Shown piece after piece: positions 51,081 through 62,851 of a stretch of 64,000 bases of DNA; position 1 is the first letter of the stretch; each line of letters opens with the position of its first letter. A program made the translations under genes and the position numbers. The stretch lies in assembly GCF_041146795.1 (NCBI RefSeq), contig NC_135170.1:4702533-4766532 (forward strand), read 5' to 3'. Under the pieces are notes generated by a model, which saw only the letters and a list, made by a program, of their open reading frames with translations, did no database searches and was not told the DNA's origin. The DNA comes from Maylandia zebra (lineage: Eukaryota > Chordata > Actinopteri > Cichliformes > Cichlidae).

Positions 51081-53335
51081 CCTGACTTAATTCAGATCAA
51101 ACTGAGGTTATTGTACTCGGCCCTGAAAATCTTAGAAATATGGTATCTAAGCAGATTCTTACTCTGGATGGCATTACCTTGGCCTCCAGTAACGCTGTGA
51201 GGAACCTTGGAGTCATTTTTGACCAGGACATGTCCTTCAATGCACATATTAAACAAATATGTAAGACTGCGTTCTTCCATTTGAACAACATCTCTAAAAT
51301 TAGAAATATCCTGTCTCAGAGTGATGCTGAAAAACTAGTTCACGCATTTATTACTTCCAGGCTGGACGACTGTAATTCATTATTATCAGGATGTCCAAAA
51401 AACTCCCTGAAAAGCCTTCAGCTGATCCAAAATGCTGCAGCAAGAGTCCTGACAGGGACTAGAAAGAGAGAGCAGATTTCTCCTGTTTTGGCTTCCTGTT
51501 AAATCCAGGATTCAAAATCCTGCTCCTCACATACAAGGTCTTAAATAATCAGGCCCCATCTTATCTTAATGACCTTGTAGTACCATATCACCCTATTAGA
51601 GCACTTCGCTCTCGCTCTGCAGGCCTACTTGTTGTTCCTAGAGTATTTAAAAGTAGAATGGGAGGCAGAGCCTTCAGTTTTCAGGCCCCTCTTCTGTGGA
51701 ACCAGCTTCCAGTTTGGATTCAGGAGACAGACACTATCTCTACTTTCAAGATTAGGCTTCAAACTTTCCTTTTTGCTAAAGCATATAGTTAGGGCTGGAC
51801 CAGGTGACCCTGAATCCTCCCTTAGTTATGCTGCAATAGGTGTAGACTGCTGGGGGATTCCCATGATGCATTGAGTTTTTCCTTTCCAGTCACCTTTCTC
51901 ACTCAGCATGTGTTAACAGACCTCTCTGCACTGAAACACACTTGTTATTAATCTCTGGCTCTCTTCCACAGCATGTCTTTCATCCTCGACTTTAGACTTG
52001 ACTTGAAAAATTGTTTTAAGACTTGGGACTTGAACCTGTTTACTTGAAAAGACTTGATATTTTACCAAAAATCTATAATTTTAACACATGTTATATAAAA
52101 ATTGTGCACCATTAATTAAATTCATTCATTCATTCATTCTTACCACTCTGTACGTATGTGTGTGTGAACTGTAGCACAGCCAATCAAATCAACAAGATTA
52201 AAAAAAAACAAAACAAATAAAAAACTGCTCAGGCCAAAAATGCTGCCAAGCCTTCTTTTGGGTGCATAAATTATGAAGCAGTCAACAGAAAACGAAATGC
52301 AACATGCAAAAAACATGCAAGATGAGAATCACAGACGGAGAAAGAACACCATCCAACTGAAGTTGAATTTGAAGTTGCATAAAAAAATGGTAGGTGGTGC
52401 TTCTCTTTTGCTACGATGAGATAGCATCATCTTACTAGCAAATGTTGCTACGTTGATGATACTATTTGACTTTAATGTGTATGATATTTGTGTCATGCTA
52501 TTTTAAACCCGGTCCTACAAGCGCATCCAAGAATAACATGCAGATTGTTATCTCAGTCTGTCGGTGGATGGTGAGCAAAAAAAATCGAAACTCAGGGAAC
52601 ACACAACACACACTCTGTCACTCAGACATGGACAGATACAAACTCATACGTGCACAAACGGACTAGGTGAGAGGGAGAGGACATGCTAATCACGCTGCAC
52701 TAAATATACTGCAATGGTTTGTTTTGTACTGTGGAAATCTCAGCACTTTTTGTCTGAACAGGAAGTTCTGCTTTTGTGTTTTTCATTGAATGTTTATTCT
52801 GTGAATTGAGCTGTATCTTATAGAGGTGCAATTTCAGAATTACTTTGTGTATATTTTGTAAGTTCACTTATTTCATCATGTGTTGAAATAAACACAGACG
52901 TGATTTTTTTAAAAACACATGGTCTGTTATTTACATTTAACATGTCATTGCAACATTCTTTTTTCTTTTTTTAAAGACTTGAAAGGACTTGAAATTCAAA
53001 GTTTCAGACTTGTGACTAAACTTGGACTTTTACACCAGTGACTTGAGACTTGACTCGTGAGACTTACTTACAAAACAATGACTTGGTCCCACCTCTGCTT
53101 CTCTCACCCCAACCAGTCGCAGCAGATGGCCCCGCCCCTCCCTGAGCCTGGTTCTGCCGGAGGTTTCTTCCTGTTAAAAGGGAGTTTTTCCTTCCCACTG
53201 TCACCAAAGTGCTTGCTCAAAGGTGGTCATATGATTGTTGGGTTTTTCTCTGTATGTATTATTGTAGGGTCGACCTCACCTTGAGGCGACTGTTGTTGTG
53301 ATTTGGCGCTGTATAAATAAAATTGAACTAAATCG
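51081..53335 (+). mobile_element. 5'-truncated L2-like LINE (copy B), itself interrupted
   Basis: Same family as copy A but in the opposite orientation. It extends about 140 bp further 5' (encodes QILTLDGITLASSNAVRNLG), then 51221-51975 is nearly identical to copy A reversed. An out-of-frame 81-codon stretch is the same in both (51629-51874 and 48826-48581). The LINE 3' part resumes at 53099-53335 with the AATAAAATTGAACTAAATCG tail. An unrelated insert lies between. Confidence 0.88.
51987..53098. mobile_element. Unclassified insert with ACTTG-rich ends
   Basis: Interrupts LINE copy B: copy A is continuous across this point. The ends carry repeated GACTTG/ACTTGA words (left GACTTTAGACTTGACTTGAA, right CAATGACTTGGTCCCACCTC), a terminal style seen in many fish dispersed repeats. 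The interior has no transposase frame. Class unknown. Confidence 0.6.
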
Positions 53336-53340
53336 AATTG

Positions 53341-53879
53341 GTGTAGTGTTATAAGTCTCGATTGTAGCACTGTGACATTTGGTAGATATTACCCAATATG
53401 TGTGGCTGTTTAAAACGGTTTCTTACTGCCTTTGTTTGTATTGACAGAATATAGGCATGATATACAAACAGCATATAAGGAATGATGAATGAAGAGTATG
53501 TCACGGTCCTGGGTCATGTGACCAAGTTTCTTGATGTTTTGTTATTCTTTTCAGTCCAGTTTCATTTCAGTTTATCTAGTTACATTCTGTCAAGCCTAGA
53601 ATCTAAACATCATGATATGGTCAATTATTTTATCGTTAAACCAGTGCTTAAAATTCTGATGCTTTTGCTTGTATTGGCAGAATGTAGGAAATGATACTAC
53701 TATATGGGGTTTCTAAATATCACATTATAATTTGCATCCAAAGTAACACTGGACCTCTGACAAGGTCTACCTTTCTTTCAAGTTGCCCCCAAACGTGTTA
53801 TGAATATGCTTACATCTCTGCCTGTTAACCGGATTCTTTGCTAATGCTATAATCCTCAAAAATCCTTGGTGGTCCCTTT
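53341..53879. other. Short intergenic stretch, nothing recognised
   Basis: AT-rich sequence between LINE copy B and the copia relic. No structure seen. Confidence 0.4.
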
Positions 53880-54830
53880 TGTTGCACATACGTGGTTTGC
53901 AACAGGTGTGTCAAATACTAACATTCTTGTGTTGTTGCCACCGAAGTTATGTACTCTGTCTCACAAGTTGACAAGGCAACAGCTGGCTGCTTCTTTGTTC
54001 TCCATGATACGAAGGTATCATTCATTCAGACTTACTGAACCATGTAGTACCCCTCCTATCAGTCACCTCTGCAGCCAAGCCTGAGTCACCGTGAGCTTGT
54101 ATTCCCAGATCCTTGTTACTTTTCCTGTACCACAATGTTTTGTCTCCTGATTGTTTTTACGGTAATGTTCCAAAGTTGCTTCTTTGAATTGCTGCCATAG
54201 CTTACTTAAAACAAAACTCAAATCTGGTTGCATGCAAGAGGACAAGTACATAAGGCTGCTTACTGCCTCTCTGTACATCTTGGCATTCTTCATTTTCAGC
54301 ATCATCATTGTAGTTCAACTGTTCATAAGGAGTTGATCTTGGTTTACAGTCTCTCCTGCATTTTACTTACATATCTTCTGTTTGCTCAAAATCAACACTG
54401 AGAAAATGCTTGAGTTTACCCATATCTTTCATTTTGAACCTTGCAGTTAGCATTCCCTTCACAGTTTTTAAAACACTTTCATCACTGGCTACAATAAGAA
54501 TATCATCACCTCATAGGATGAGGATCACTTTGTCTTTTCTTGCTTTCCTTGAGTAAACACAATGATCTGCAGGACTCTGCAGGAAACTGTTTTCTATCAA
54601 ACAGTCATGTCATGTCCTGTTCCAGCAAACTTGTTCACTGCTTACTTTCTTCAGAGAAATCAATTCAGTAAGGCTGATAATTCTTGGTTTACCTTTTCCA
54701 GTATAATAGTCTCTTAATATTTTCATTGTCTTGCGGCCATCAGCAGCAGCTTCTCTCATCAAAAGTGATTAACTCTGTATAGGCCTGGGCATTCTTATCT
54801 TTATCGTCCTCGTCTTCACCATTACTATTC
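53880..54830 (-). pseudogene. Ty1/copia polyprotein relic (RT to RNase H)
   Basis: Read on the minus strand in several frames: DDILIVASDESVLKTVKGML and RFKMKDMGKLKHFLSVDFEQ (RT palm/connection, about 54560-54380), then YREAVSSLMYLSSCMQPDLS and FVLSKLWQQF (about 54270-54170), then WRTKKQPAVALSTCETEYIT (RNase H, about 53990-53930). The order and words are those of Ty1/copia. Multiple stops and frame changes; no LTRs found. Dead. Confidence 0.85.
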
Positions 54831-54862
54831 CATGTTGTGTCTTTCGACCTTGTAGTCTAAGA

Positions 54863-55254
54863 CAGCGGTTCCCAACCCCCGGGCCACGGACCGGTCCGTG
54901 AGTCGTTTGGTACCGAGAGTTAAAGCTCGGGTGTGAGATTAATGTTTTCAGGGTTTTTATCGTTAACTCAGTTAACTATTTTGAAAGGATTATTTGCACG
55001 TTACCATAGCGACCAGAGAGCATTAAGGGGCAGAGAGGAGGATGTTACTGTCTGTGTTGTTGACGCATTTCAGGAGGACGCTGCTAATAAAGTTACACGA
55101 TTACACAGTGAATTTGCATTTATTATTACATTTACAAAGTTCCACATTTTTTGTCTTGGTTGTATCATTTTATTTTGTTGTATTTATCCGCGAACCTTAC
55201 CATGTTGTCTGACATTAAACTGGTCCATGGCGCAAAAAAAGTTGGGGACCGCTG
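54863..55254. mobile_element. hAT-type MITE, 392 bp, intact ends
   Basis: Inverted ends CAGCGGTTCCCAACC and GTTGGGGACCGCTG, with a perfect 8-bp duplication GTCTAAGA (54855-54862, 55255-55262). Internal blocks are shared with 48136-49480, so both are members of one MITE family. Confidence 0.9.
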
Positions 55255-55349
55255 GTCTAAGATGTGCTAAAAATGTTGTCGGCCACAGTTCATAATTCTT
55301 TTCATGTCCATCAAAAATTTGTAAGGTTGAATAAACAGACCGTCCATTG

Positions 55350-55850
55350 GATCCTGTTTAGTGTGCCCACCCCCAAGGCCCTATATATAAGTGTTGTGAG
55401 AGTGTAAGTAAAGTGGATGTGTAGGTTGTGGAATAAAATTGAGGCACAGGTGGCCAGGAGCGGACAGAGGAGGAATGCCTCCCCTGCACCTCAGTGACAC
55501 ACCTGTACCTCAAGGCCCTGCATGTGTGGTGGTATGATGGAGCGGAAAGAAGGAGGCAGTTGGGAATGGGGAGGGAAGGATGGGGGGGGGGGGGGCAAAG
55601 TACCTCCTCCCTTGAGCCAGCTCCCCTGCTGACCCCAGTAGGCAGCCCCGTTCCCTGGAATCCACCAAGGGCAGGGGGCCCGGCGACCCGGTGGCCCACC
55701 CAACCCCACTGCAGAGGAAAATTACACCCGCCCCAACATTCCATCAACTCCCAGACTCCATGAGATAATAGACAGCCAGGTTGAGTTCATCCTCCACCTC
55801 TGCTAGAGCCCTCTTCCACTTGCAGAGTGAACTCCTGGAGAGCAGAGAGC
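55350..55850. repeat. GC-rich interspersed repeat (copy 2)
   Basis: Matches 21448-21990 in order and orientation (GTGCCCACCCCCAAG; ATAAAATTGAGGCA; CAAGGCCCTGCATGTGTGG; GCTGACCCCAGTAGGCA; CTCCACCTCT). It stops just before the LINE that follows, so either the LINE inserted at its edge or the copy is truncated there. Confidence 0.75.
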
Positions 55851-55944
55851 CCTGCAAAGGATGGTAACAAAGTTACCAAAACTTAGCATTTTGTGACTTA
55901 CTTTAGGAAGTCAGCTGGACTCTTCCACAGGCAACAGGCATCCA

Positions 55945-56425
55945 ACAGCCATATCTCTGCAGGCCACAGCCAGGCTCCACCATCAGCCAGCAGGCCCAGC
56001 CAGCAGGCCACAGCCAGGCTCCACCATTAGCCAGCAGGCCACAGCCAGGCTCCTCCATCAGCCAGCAGGCCACAGCCAGGCTCCTCCATCAGCCAGCAGG
56101 CCCAGCCAGGCTCCTCCATCAGTCAGCAGGCCACAGCCAGGCTCCTCCATCAGCCAGCAGGCCCAGCCAGGCTCCTCCATCAGTCAGCAGGCCACAGCCA
56201 GGCTCCTCCATCAGCCAGCAGGCCACAGCCAGGATCCACCATCAGCCAGCAGGCCACAGCCAGGATCCACCATCAGCCAGCAGGCCACAGCCAGGCTCCA
56301 CCATCAGCCAGCAGGCCACAGCCAGGATCCACCATCAGCCAGCAGGCCACAGCCAGGATCCACCATCAGCCAGCAGGCCACAGCCAGGCTCCACCATCAG
56401 CCAGCAGGCCACAGCCAGGCGCCAT
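55945..56425 (+). repeat. Tandem array of about 31-bp units upstream of LINE ORF1
   Basis: About 15 units of the form GGCTCCACCATCAGCCAGCA + GGCCACAGCCA, with variants (ACC/TCC, GCC/GTC, and a shorter unit with CCCAGCCA). It ends some 55 bases before the ORF1 start, in the position of a LINE 5' UTR. Confidence 0.92.
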
Positions 56426-56483
56426 CATCAGAAATTCCGCTTCCGGGTCCCTCGTGGTGGCCGCCTCGTGCTCTCGCTTCAGT

Positions 56484-57176
56484 ATGCCACCCAAGAAAGG
56501 CCCAACACCAGAGGAGGTTGAGGACATTAAAACCTCCCTCGGAGCGCTGTGCGGAGACGTGGCCGCAGTCAGGGCACAGCAGGAGCTGCTTCTGGGGCTT
56601 CTGGAGGAGGTAAAACAGCTACGCCTCCAAAATGCCGAGAAGGACAGACGGATCATGGATCTCGAGCGGCGGGTGGATGAGCTGGAGCAGTACACCCGTA
56701 CGAACGACGTGGTCATCAGCGGTATTAAAATCAAGCCGCGCTCATACGCGCGCGCGGTGGCCGGGAACGTCGGGGAGCCCAGCGACGAGGAGACCCGCTC
56801 GGTAGAGCAACAGGTGGCGTCCTTCCTCCAAAGCAAGGGGATAGAGATGGACCTGGAGCACATAGAAGCATGTCACTCACTGCCCAGGAGGAGTGACAGA
56901 CTGCCGGCCATCATTATGAGATTTGTCAATCGGAAGAACAAGGTTGCACTGCTGAAACAAGGACGCAAACTGAAAGGCACGGACGTTTTCATTAATGAGC
57001 ATCTGACACGAAAAAACGCAGATATCGCGAGGAAGGCAAGGCAACTGAAGAAGAACGGTAAAATACAACATACATGGGTAACAAACTGTAAGATTTTCAT
57101 TAAGCTAAACGGGACACCAGAAGAGGCAAAAGTACTGATAGTGAGGAACATGGAGGATCTGGACAAGTATAACTGA
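56484..57176 (+). CDS. LINE ORF1 protein (coiled coil plus RNA-binding domain)
   Basis: 230 codons from ATG 56484 (MPPKKGPTPEEVED); an upstream in-frame ATG at 56454 is possible. Residues about 20-70 form a coiled coil (QELLLGLLEEVKQLRLQ, RRIMDLERRVDELEQYTR). It is followed by an RRM/C-terminal-like region (DVVISGIK, RFVNRKNKVALLKQGRKLKG, FINEHLTRKNADIARKARQL, KIFIKLNG). Such proteins bind LINE RNA as chaperones. The frame is intact and stops 31 bases before the ORF2 ATG. Confidence 0.85.
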   Translation: MPPKKGPTPEEVEDIKTSLGALCGDVAAVRAQQELLLGLLEEVKQLRLQNAEKDRRIMDLERRVDELEQYTRTNDVVISGIKIKPRSYARAVAGNVGEPSDEETRSVEQQVASFLQSKGIEMDLEHIEACHSLPRRSDRLPAIIMRFVNRKNKVALLKQGRKLKGTDVFINEHLTRKNADIARKARQLKKNGKIQHTWVTNCKIFIKLNGTPEEAKVLIVRNMEDLDKYN

Positions 57177-57207
57177 CACCAATGTATCAATTACACCAGG
57201 AAATGAC

Positions 57208-60200
57208 ATGGACACGTTGAAATTAGTTCTTCAACAGAAAGTAATTGATCTAGATTGTGAATATAAGGAGCATAATATAATAGATCCAGAAATAGATTCT
57301 GAAAGTAACTTTCTCTCTTCTTTTGTTAAAAATTGTAATTATTTCACTCAGGAACAATATGAAAAAGAAATTAACCTAGACGGGAAGCTCTCATTAATTC
57401 ACTTTAACAGCAGAAGTATGTACTCTAATTTTGATCTCATTAAGGACTATTTGCAACAATTTTCTCGCCCCTTTAGTGTTATAGCCATCACTGAAACTTG
57501 GTTCAATGTCGATAAAGGAATAGATTTTTGTTTGAATGGATATGATTTAAAATACATGAATAGATTAAATAAGGCGGGCGGCGGGGTTGCTATATATGTT
57601 CATAACTCTATAAACTATAATGTTGTAACAACTATGTCTATGGCTATTGATGGAATTTTGGAATGTTTGACTATTGAGATTATGAATGAAAAAAAGAGAA
57701 ATGTTATAATAAGTTGCATATATCGGACACCCAGTTCAAGTATTGACACTTTTAATGAATGGATAGAAAAAACGTTGCTTCGGTGAACCAAAAATTACTA
57801 TTTATCTGTGGTGATTTTAACATTGATTTGCTAAACCCAACAAGGTTAAAAGCCATTGATGACTTTACTGACACAATGTACAGCTTATCACTATATCCAA
57901 CAATAACAAAGCCAAGCAGAATAACATCACATAGCGCCACTATTATTGACAACATTTTTACTAATGTCATGGATTTCCAAATTAATAGTGGTCTGCTTGT
58001 CTGTGATATAACTGACCACTTACCAGTTTTTACTTTGTGTGACTGTGATTTAAAAAAAATAGATACCAAGATCATGATAGCAAAGCGAACAATAAATGAA
58101 GAAGCAATTCATGCCTTCAATTTCGATTTAGCACAACAAGATTGGAGTTCGGTGTATGAAGAGTCAGATGTGGACAAGGCTTATGATAATTTTCTAGATA
58201 TTTTTACTATGTGGTACAATAAACATTGTCCTGTAAACGAACACATGACAAAGAAAAAAAAGATAAAAAGTCCTTGGCTCACAAAAGGAATTATTAATGC
58301 TTGCAAAAAGAAAAACAATCTGTATAAACAGTTTATCAAAGTAAAAACAAAAGAAGTGGAACAAAGATATAAAGCATATAGAAATAAATTGACTGATATT
58401 ATAAAAACGAGCAAACAACTTTATTATAGAAGAAGATTATATGAAAATAAAAACAATATAAAAGGAACTTGGGATGTGTTAAACAACTTAATTAAACAAG
58501 GATCTTCTGGAACATCATATCCTGAATATTTTACTGATGCAAATGGTGAAAATCACAACATGAGTAATATTGTCGATGGGTTCAATAAATTCTTCATAAA
58601 TGTTGGCCCTGAACTAGCAGCGGACATCCCGTGTCATAAAAATGAAAATATCAGTAATATAAAATCAAATCCCTTTTCACTGTTCCTCTCAGCTACAAAT
58701 GAGCAAGAAGTAATAAATATCACATTAAAATGTAAAAGTAAGTCTTCAATGGATTATCATGACATAAATATGTCTGTAGTTAAACAGGTTATTCTGAATA
58801 TTGCTAGTCCCTTAACATATATCTGTAATTTATCATTTCAGTCCGGTTCTTTTCCAAAAAAAATGAAAATTGCAAAAGTAATACCACTATATAAAAGTAA
58901 TGACAAACACAGTTTTACCAATTATAGGCCTATTTCTCTACTGCCTCAATTCTCAAAAATTCTAGAAAAACTTTTTAATTCAAGATTAGAAAAATTCCTT
59001 GAAAAACATCAAATAATAAATGTTGGTCAGTATGGTTTCAGAACGCAAAGAACCACTTCAATGGCGATAATTGAGGCAGTAGAAGAAATTACTGATACAC
59101 TGGATAAAAATAAATATGCAGTTGGTATTTTTGTTGATCTCAAAAAGGCCTTCGACACAATCAATCACTCAATTTTACTGGATAAATTGGAAAGATATGG
59201 TATTCGAGGGAAAGCTGGTAACTGGTTAAAAAGTTACCTAACAGGTCGGGAACAATATGTTAGCATAGGGCATTACCATTCAGAGAAACTTGGTATTACA
59301 TGTGGTGTTCCCCAAGGGTCAGTGTTGGGACCAAAACTTTTCAATGTATACATAAATGATATTTTTGATGTTTCTCAAGTACTTAAACTCATACTGTTCG
59401 CAGATGACACCAACATATTTTTCAGTAGCGATGATTATACTGATCTTGTAATGACCGTAAACAGGGAGCTAAAATTAATAAAAAAAGGGATGGACATAAA
59501 TAAATTATCATTAAATATAAATAAAACTAAAGCAATGTTTTTTGGTAATTTAAAATATAATGTAGAATTACCAATTATCATTGAAGGTGTACCAATTGAT
59601 AATGTGAGTGAAAACAAATTTTTGGGAGTTATAATTGATAACAAAATTTCATGGAAACCCCACGTCAGACACATAAAAACCAAAATTTCCAGAAGCCTCG
59701 CAGTTTTGAACAAAGTGAAACCATACCTTGATAAAGATGCACTTCGTACTCTGTACTGTACCCTGGTTCTTCCATATCTTACATATTGTGTGGAAGTGTG
59801 GGGAAATACATATAAAAATACAACTAATCCATTAGTCACAGTACAGAAACGAGCACTGCGTATTATTCACAAGGCTGGTTATCTAGATCATACTCACAAA
59901 TTCTTTCTTCAGGCAAAGTTACTTAAATTCCAGGATCTGGTTAATTACAATACATCCATAATTTTGTATAAAGCTTTTACTAAACTTTTACCGGCAAATT
60001 TACAAACTAGATTTGAAATTCGAGAAAAGGTTTATAATGTGAGAGGCTTTGGAGAATTCAAATTACCCAGAACTCGAACAACCCGTAAAGGCTTTTGTGT
60101 GTCTGTATGTGGTGTGAGAATCTGGAACAGTCTGAGTTTACAATTGAAACAATGCAAAAATATTCATAGATTTAAATTTCTCTACAAACAGTTGGTCTGG

Positions 60201-60218
60201 TCACAGTATACTCAATGA
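57208..60218 (+). pseudogene. LINE ORF2: AP endonuclease plus reverse transcriptase, single frame shift
   Basis: First frame 57208-57786: endonuclease start (LSLIHFNSRSMYSNFDLI, AITETWF, GGGVAIYVHNSI, CIYRTPSS). Second frame to 60218: endonuclease end (FICGDFNIDLLN, SATIIDNIFTN, DITDHLPVF) and RT (NYRPISLLPQFSKILEKL, FVDLKKAFDTINHSILLDKL, GVPQGSVLGPKLFNVYINDI, LILFADDTNIF with the catalytic DD). A thumb and C-terminal tail follow (FLGVIIDNKISWKPH, LVLPYLTYCVEVWG). The break lies at about 57770-57785, next to an A run, and looks like a one-base loss. Everything else reads open, so this copy died recently. Confidence 0.92.
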
Positions 60219-60712
60219 TGCTTTTAGTGTGCTCTGTAATGTCTGTCCTCTTACCATTGCTGGTATGGATTCCAAAAAAATAAAATAAAAATAAAGTGTG
60301 CGTATGTATGTACATATATGTACATGTGTGTGTAGATATATATGTATGTATATGTATGTGTGTTTGTTACTTGTAGTTATTACTGCCTGTTACCTGTGGT
60401 AATGCAATTTATAATTTATATATTCTGTATTCAGTTATGAAGGCTCTAATTGTTGGTTGCAAGCTGCCGTTTAGATGCTTGTATGTGCCCGGGGCTGTTG
60501 ATGGGTCTGTATGCAATGATGGGCGTAGCTGCGGGAAGTTTGTTTTTTTTGTTGATGAGTGAGTATAGGGGTGGGATTTAATAAGTTTTCTTCGTCCCAC
60601 TCCTTTTTCAGGCAATTTTTGTTTTTTGTTTTGTGCATTTTATGTTCAATATAGGTATTTGTTGTGCCTGAAAATGAACAAATAAATGAAATAAATGAAA
60701 GCAGGGAAATCA

Positions 60713-60714
<2 letters not shown>

Positions 60715-60789
<75 letters not shown>
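60715..60789. repeat. (GT)n microsatellite, about 75 bp
   Basis: Perfect GT repeat starting about 15 bases after the LINE 3' tail. Confidence 0.95.
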
Positions 60790-60795
<6 letters not shown>

Positions 60796-62730
60796 CTGGC
60801 CCTGCCCCTTTGTGAGTATGGTGGTCCAAATGTGCCATAATTGTGTCTGGAGAGGCATCTCTATGTCTTTGCAATATGGGTATGATAATTATGCTTAGGC
60901 TATCAAGATGCCATGCTGACCAGGGAAGCTCAGTCCTGCATGGACTGTTTCATATTACGGGCATGTACTGTAGTAGAGAGGCCCATGCTCTCTTTTTTTG
61001 CCTCTAAACATGTCAGCCAACCACTTCCCGACATGCAGGGGTGGCTTCCAGGTTTGATGCCACACAGCTTTTGCACCCTCAGCTGCAGGTGCCGCTGCTG
61101 CTTTATTTGAAGGACCTGGTGTGCAGGCAGTTTGCCGCCCATGCTGCTTTGCACAGGGTGGTCCCACAGACACACAAAACTAATGAACAGGAACACTGCC
61201 TAACTTGTTCTCTTGCAAGATTTTCCAACATGCACAGCCAGGAGCAGATTGCCTGAGGGCTACTTATCCTAGCAGGGACAGATTATAGAGTCCCTGCTGG
61301 CTAGGCAGGATCATGTCTAATAGCCAATTCGGCATCCATTTTGTCCCTCTACCTGCGTCACCATCGGGTCACAAATCTAGCTTGGCCACCCACTTTCAAA
61401 AGGATAGACCACCAGCCCTCCTCCCCAGTCTTGGATGCTTGTGAAAGGTGAGGAAGGTGGTTGTCTCTTAAACAATGGCGGAGTGTCTGGGCCCTCGGGC
61501 AGGGACGCTCCCCCATCTGTTGTGTGGCCATCCTCCAGCTGCCACTCCCTTGCCCTCGCCCTCGCCAGGAGTCAGTGAAGATTGATTGTCAGGAGGAGGA
61601 TGTCCATCCTTTCCTTCAAAGCTGTGACCTGTCCTAAGGACAACCTCTGGCTAGCTCCCCAGGAACAGAGTCAGGCCACGATTAAGTCTTGGTGTTAGGC
61701 AGGGCTCTGGGGACCCTGTGGCTCCTCCTCAGTGCCGCAACAGCATGTAGTCCACCTTCTAAGGGCTACAGCCCGAGTGTAGCAGCCAGCTCCTTTTTCG
61801 GGAGTGGGTGCTGGGTGCCCCTCAGCAGCAGCCTTCGTCTCCGTGGTCACCTTGGCATCTTGCAGGCCAACCATAGCAGGCTGCTCTGTTGTGGCCGATA
61901 AGAAATGCCTCATGTTTCTCAGAGTCTCACAACCATGCTTAATAAACATTTTGTAGCAAAATTAAGTAAACGTATGTGCTCATTTGTGCTTATTTATCCA
62001 TGTAGATATACGAGCACTGACAACAGATGAAGTTGTGATCCACAAGCAGCAGAATCAGAACAAATGCAATGCTTTAATTAGACTTGCTCCGCATAATGTG
62101 CATACATGCCTTTGCAAAATCAAAACAAATGAAGCAGACTCAAGATGCTACTCAAAACACAGTGCGTATATTTTATTATCCATTTGCAGTGAGATATAAT
62201 ATCTACCACATTCTTAAAATGAAGGCAGAAAGGCTCTGATACTAGAGAAGCACGGAGAAGAAATGTTTAATTCCCACAGCGACTTCATTTTTTTCTCCCC
62301 TGTCATCTGTCCTGTGGTTTTCCTTTTTGGAATTTCCCGGATTTACTTCCAGCGACCGCCAACCTTTCCTTTGCCGTGGCCTTTTTTGCTGGAGGACAAC
62401 AGGAGAACAGAGGAAATTTAAAAAAAGAAAAAACAAGAGTAAAATCTGACTATTTGTATAAAAGTGACTACTCACAATTTTTGGGCATGTTGGATTCTGT
62501 TCAGTAGCACAATGATCTGCAGGATCACAGAAACACAATTAACATATTCTGTTGAATAGAGTTTAGAGTAAAACGCTGAAACGTGTATACAAATTTTTAC
62601 ACACGTTGAGCTTTTTTTTTTATTTATTCTTTTTTAAATTTTTACTTTCTAGTTGTATTTATTTATCAAAAACACATCTTTGAATTGACTGCTACTGTTG
62701 AGATAGTCTACTTCAAGATGTAAAGCAGGT
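60790..62730. other. Intergenic, no firm gene
   Basis: Frames of 65-98 codons overlap on both strands without known domains. 62535-62300 (minus) holds a possible two-exon small ORF with good splice-like signals, described under findings. An A/T-rich low-complexity patch lies at 62611-62640. Confidence 0.4.
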
Positions 62731-62734
62731 TATC

Positions 62735-62849
62735 TGCCACGGTTGATGTTCAATCCCTTGCTACTCCAGTCTGCATGTCAAGGTATCCTTGGGTGAGATA
62801 CTGAACCCTGAGTTGCTCTTGATGGGTTTGTTGGAGTGTGAATGTGAGC
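62735..62849. repeat. Fragment of a common teleost dispersed repeat
   Basis: Contains TATCCTTGGGTGAGATACTG then AACCCTGAGTTGCTCTTGAT, a block found dispersed in many fish genomes (the same broad class as 6754-7042). Truncated by the Tc1/mariner element that starts at 62852. Confidence 0.5.
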
Positions 62850-62851
62850 TA

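Larger units (their letters stand above)
55860..60700 (+). mobile_element. Nearly full-length LINE, two ORFs (L2/CR1-like)
   Basis: About 4.8 kb with a 5' region containing tandem repeats (55945-56425), ORF1 (56484-57176), ORF2 (57208-60218, one frame shift) and a 3' UTR ending in an AAATAAATGAAATAAATG tail (about 60677-60700). Coding order and motifs are those of an APE-type non-LTR retrotransposon. The 5' boundary is approximate. The few lesions suggest a young copy. Confidence 0.88.
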
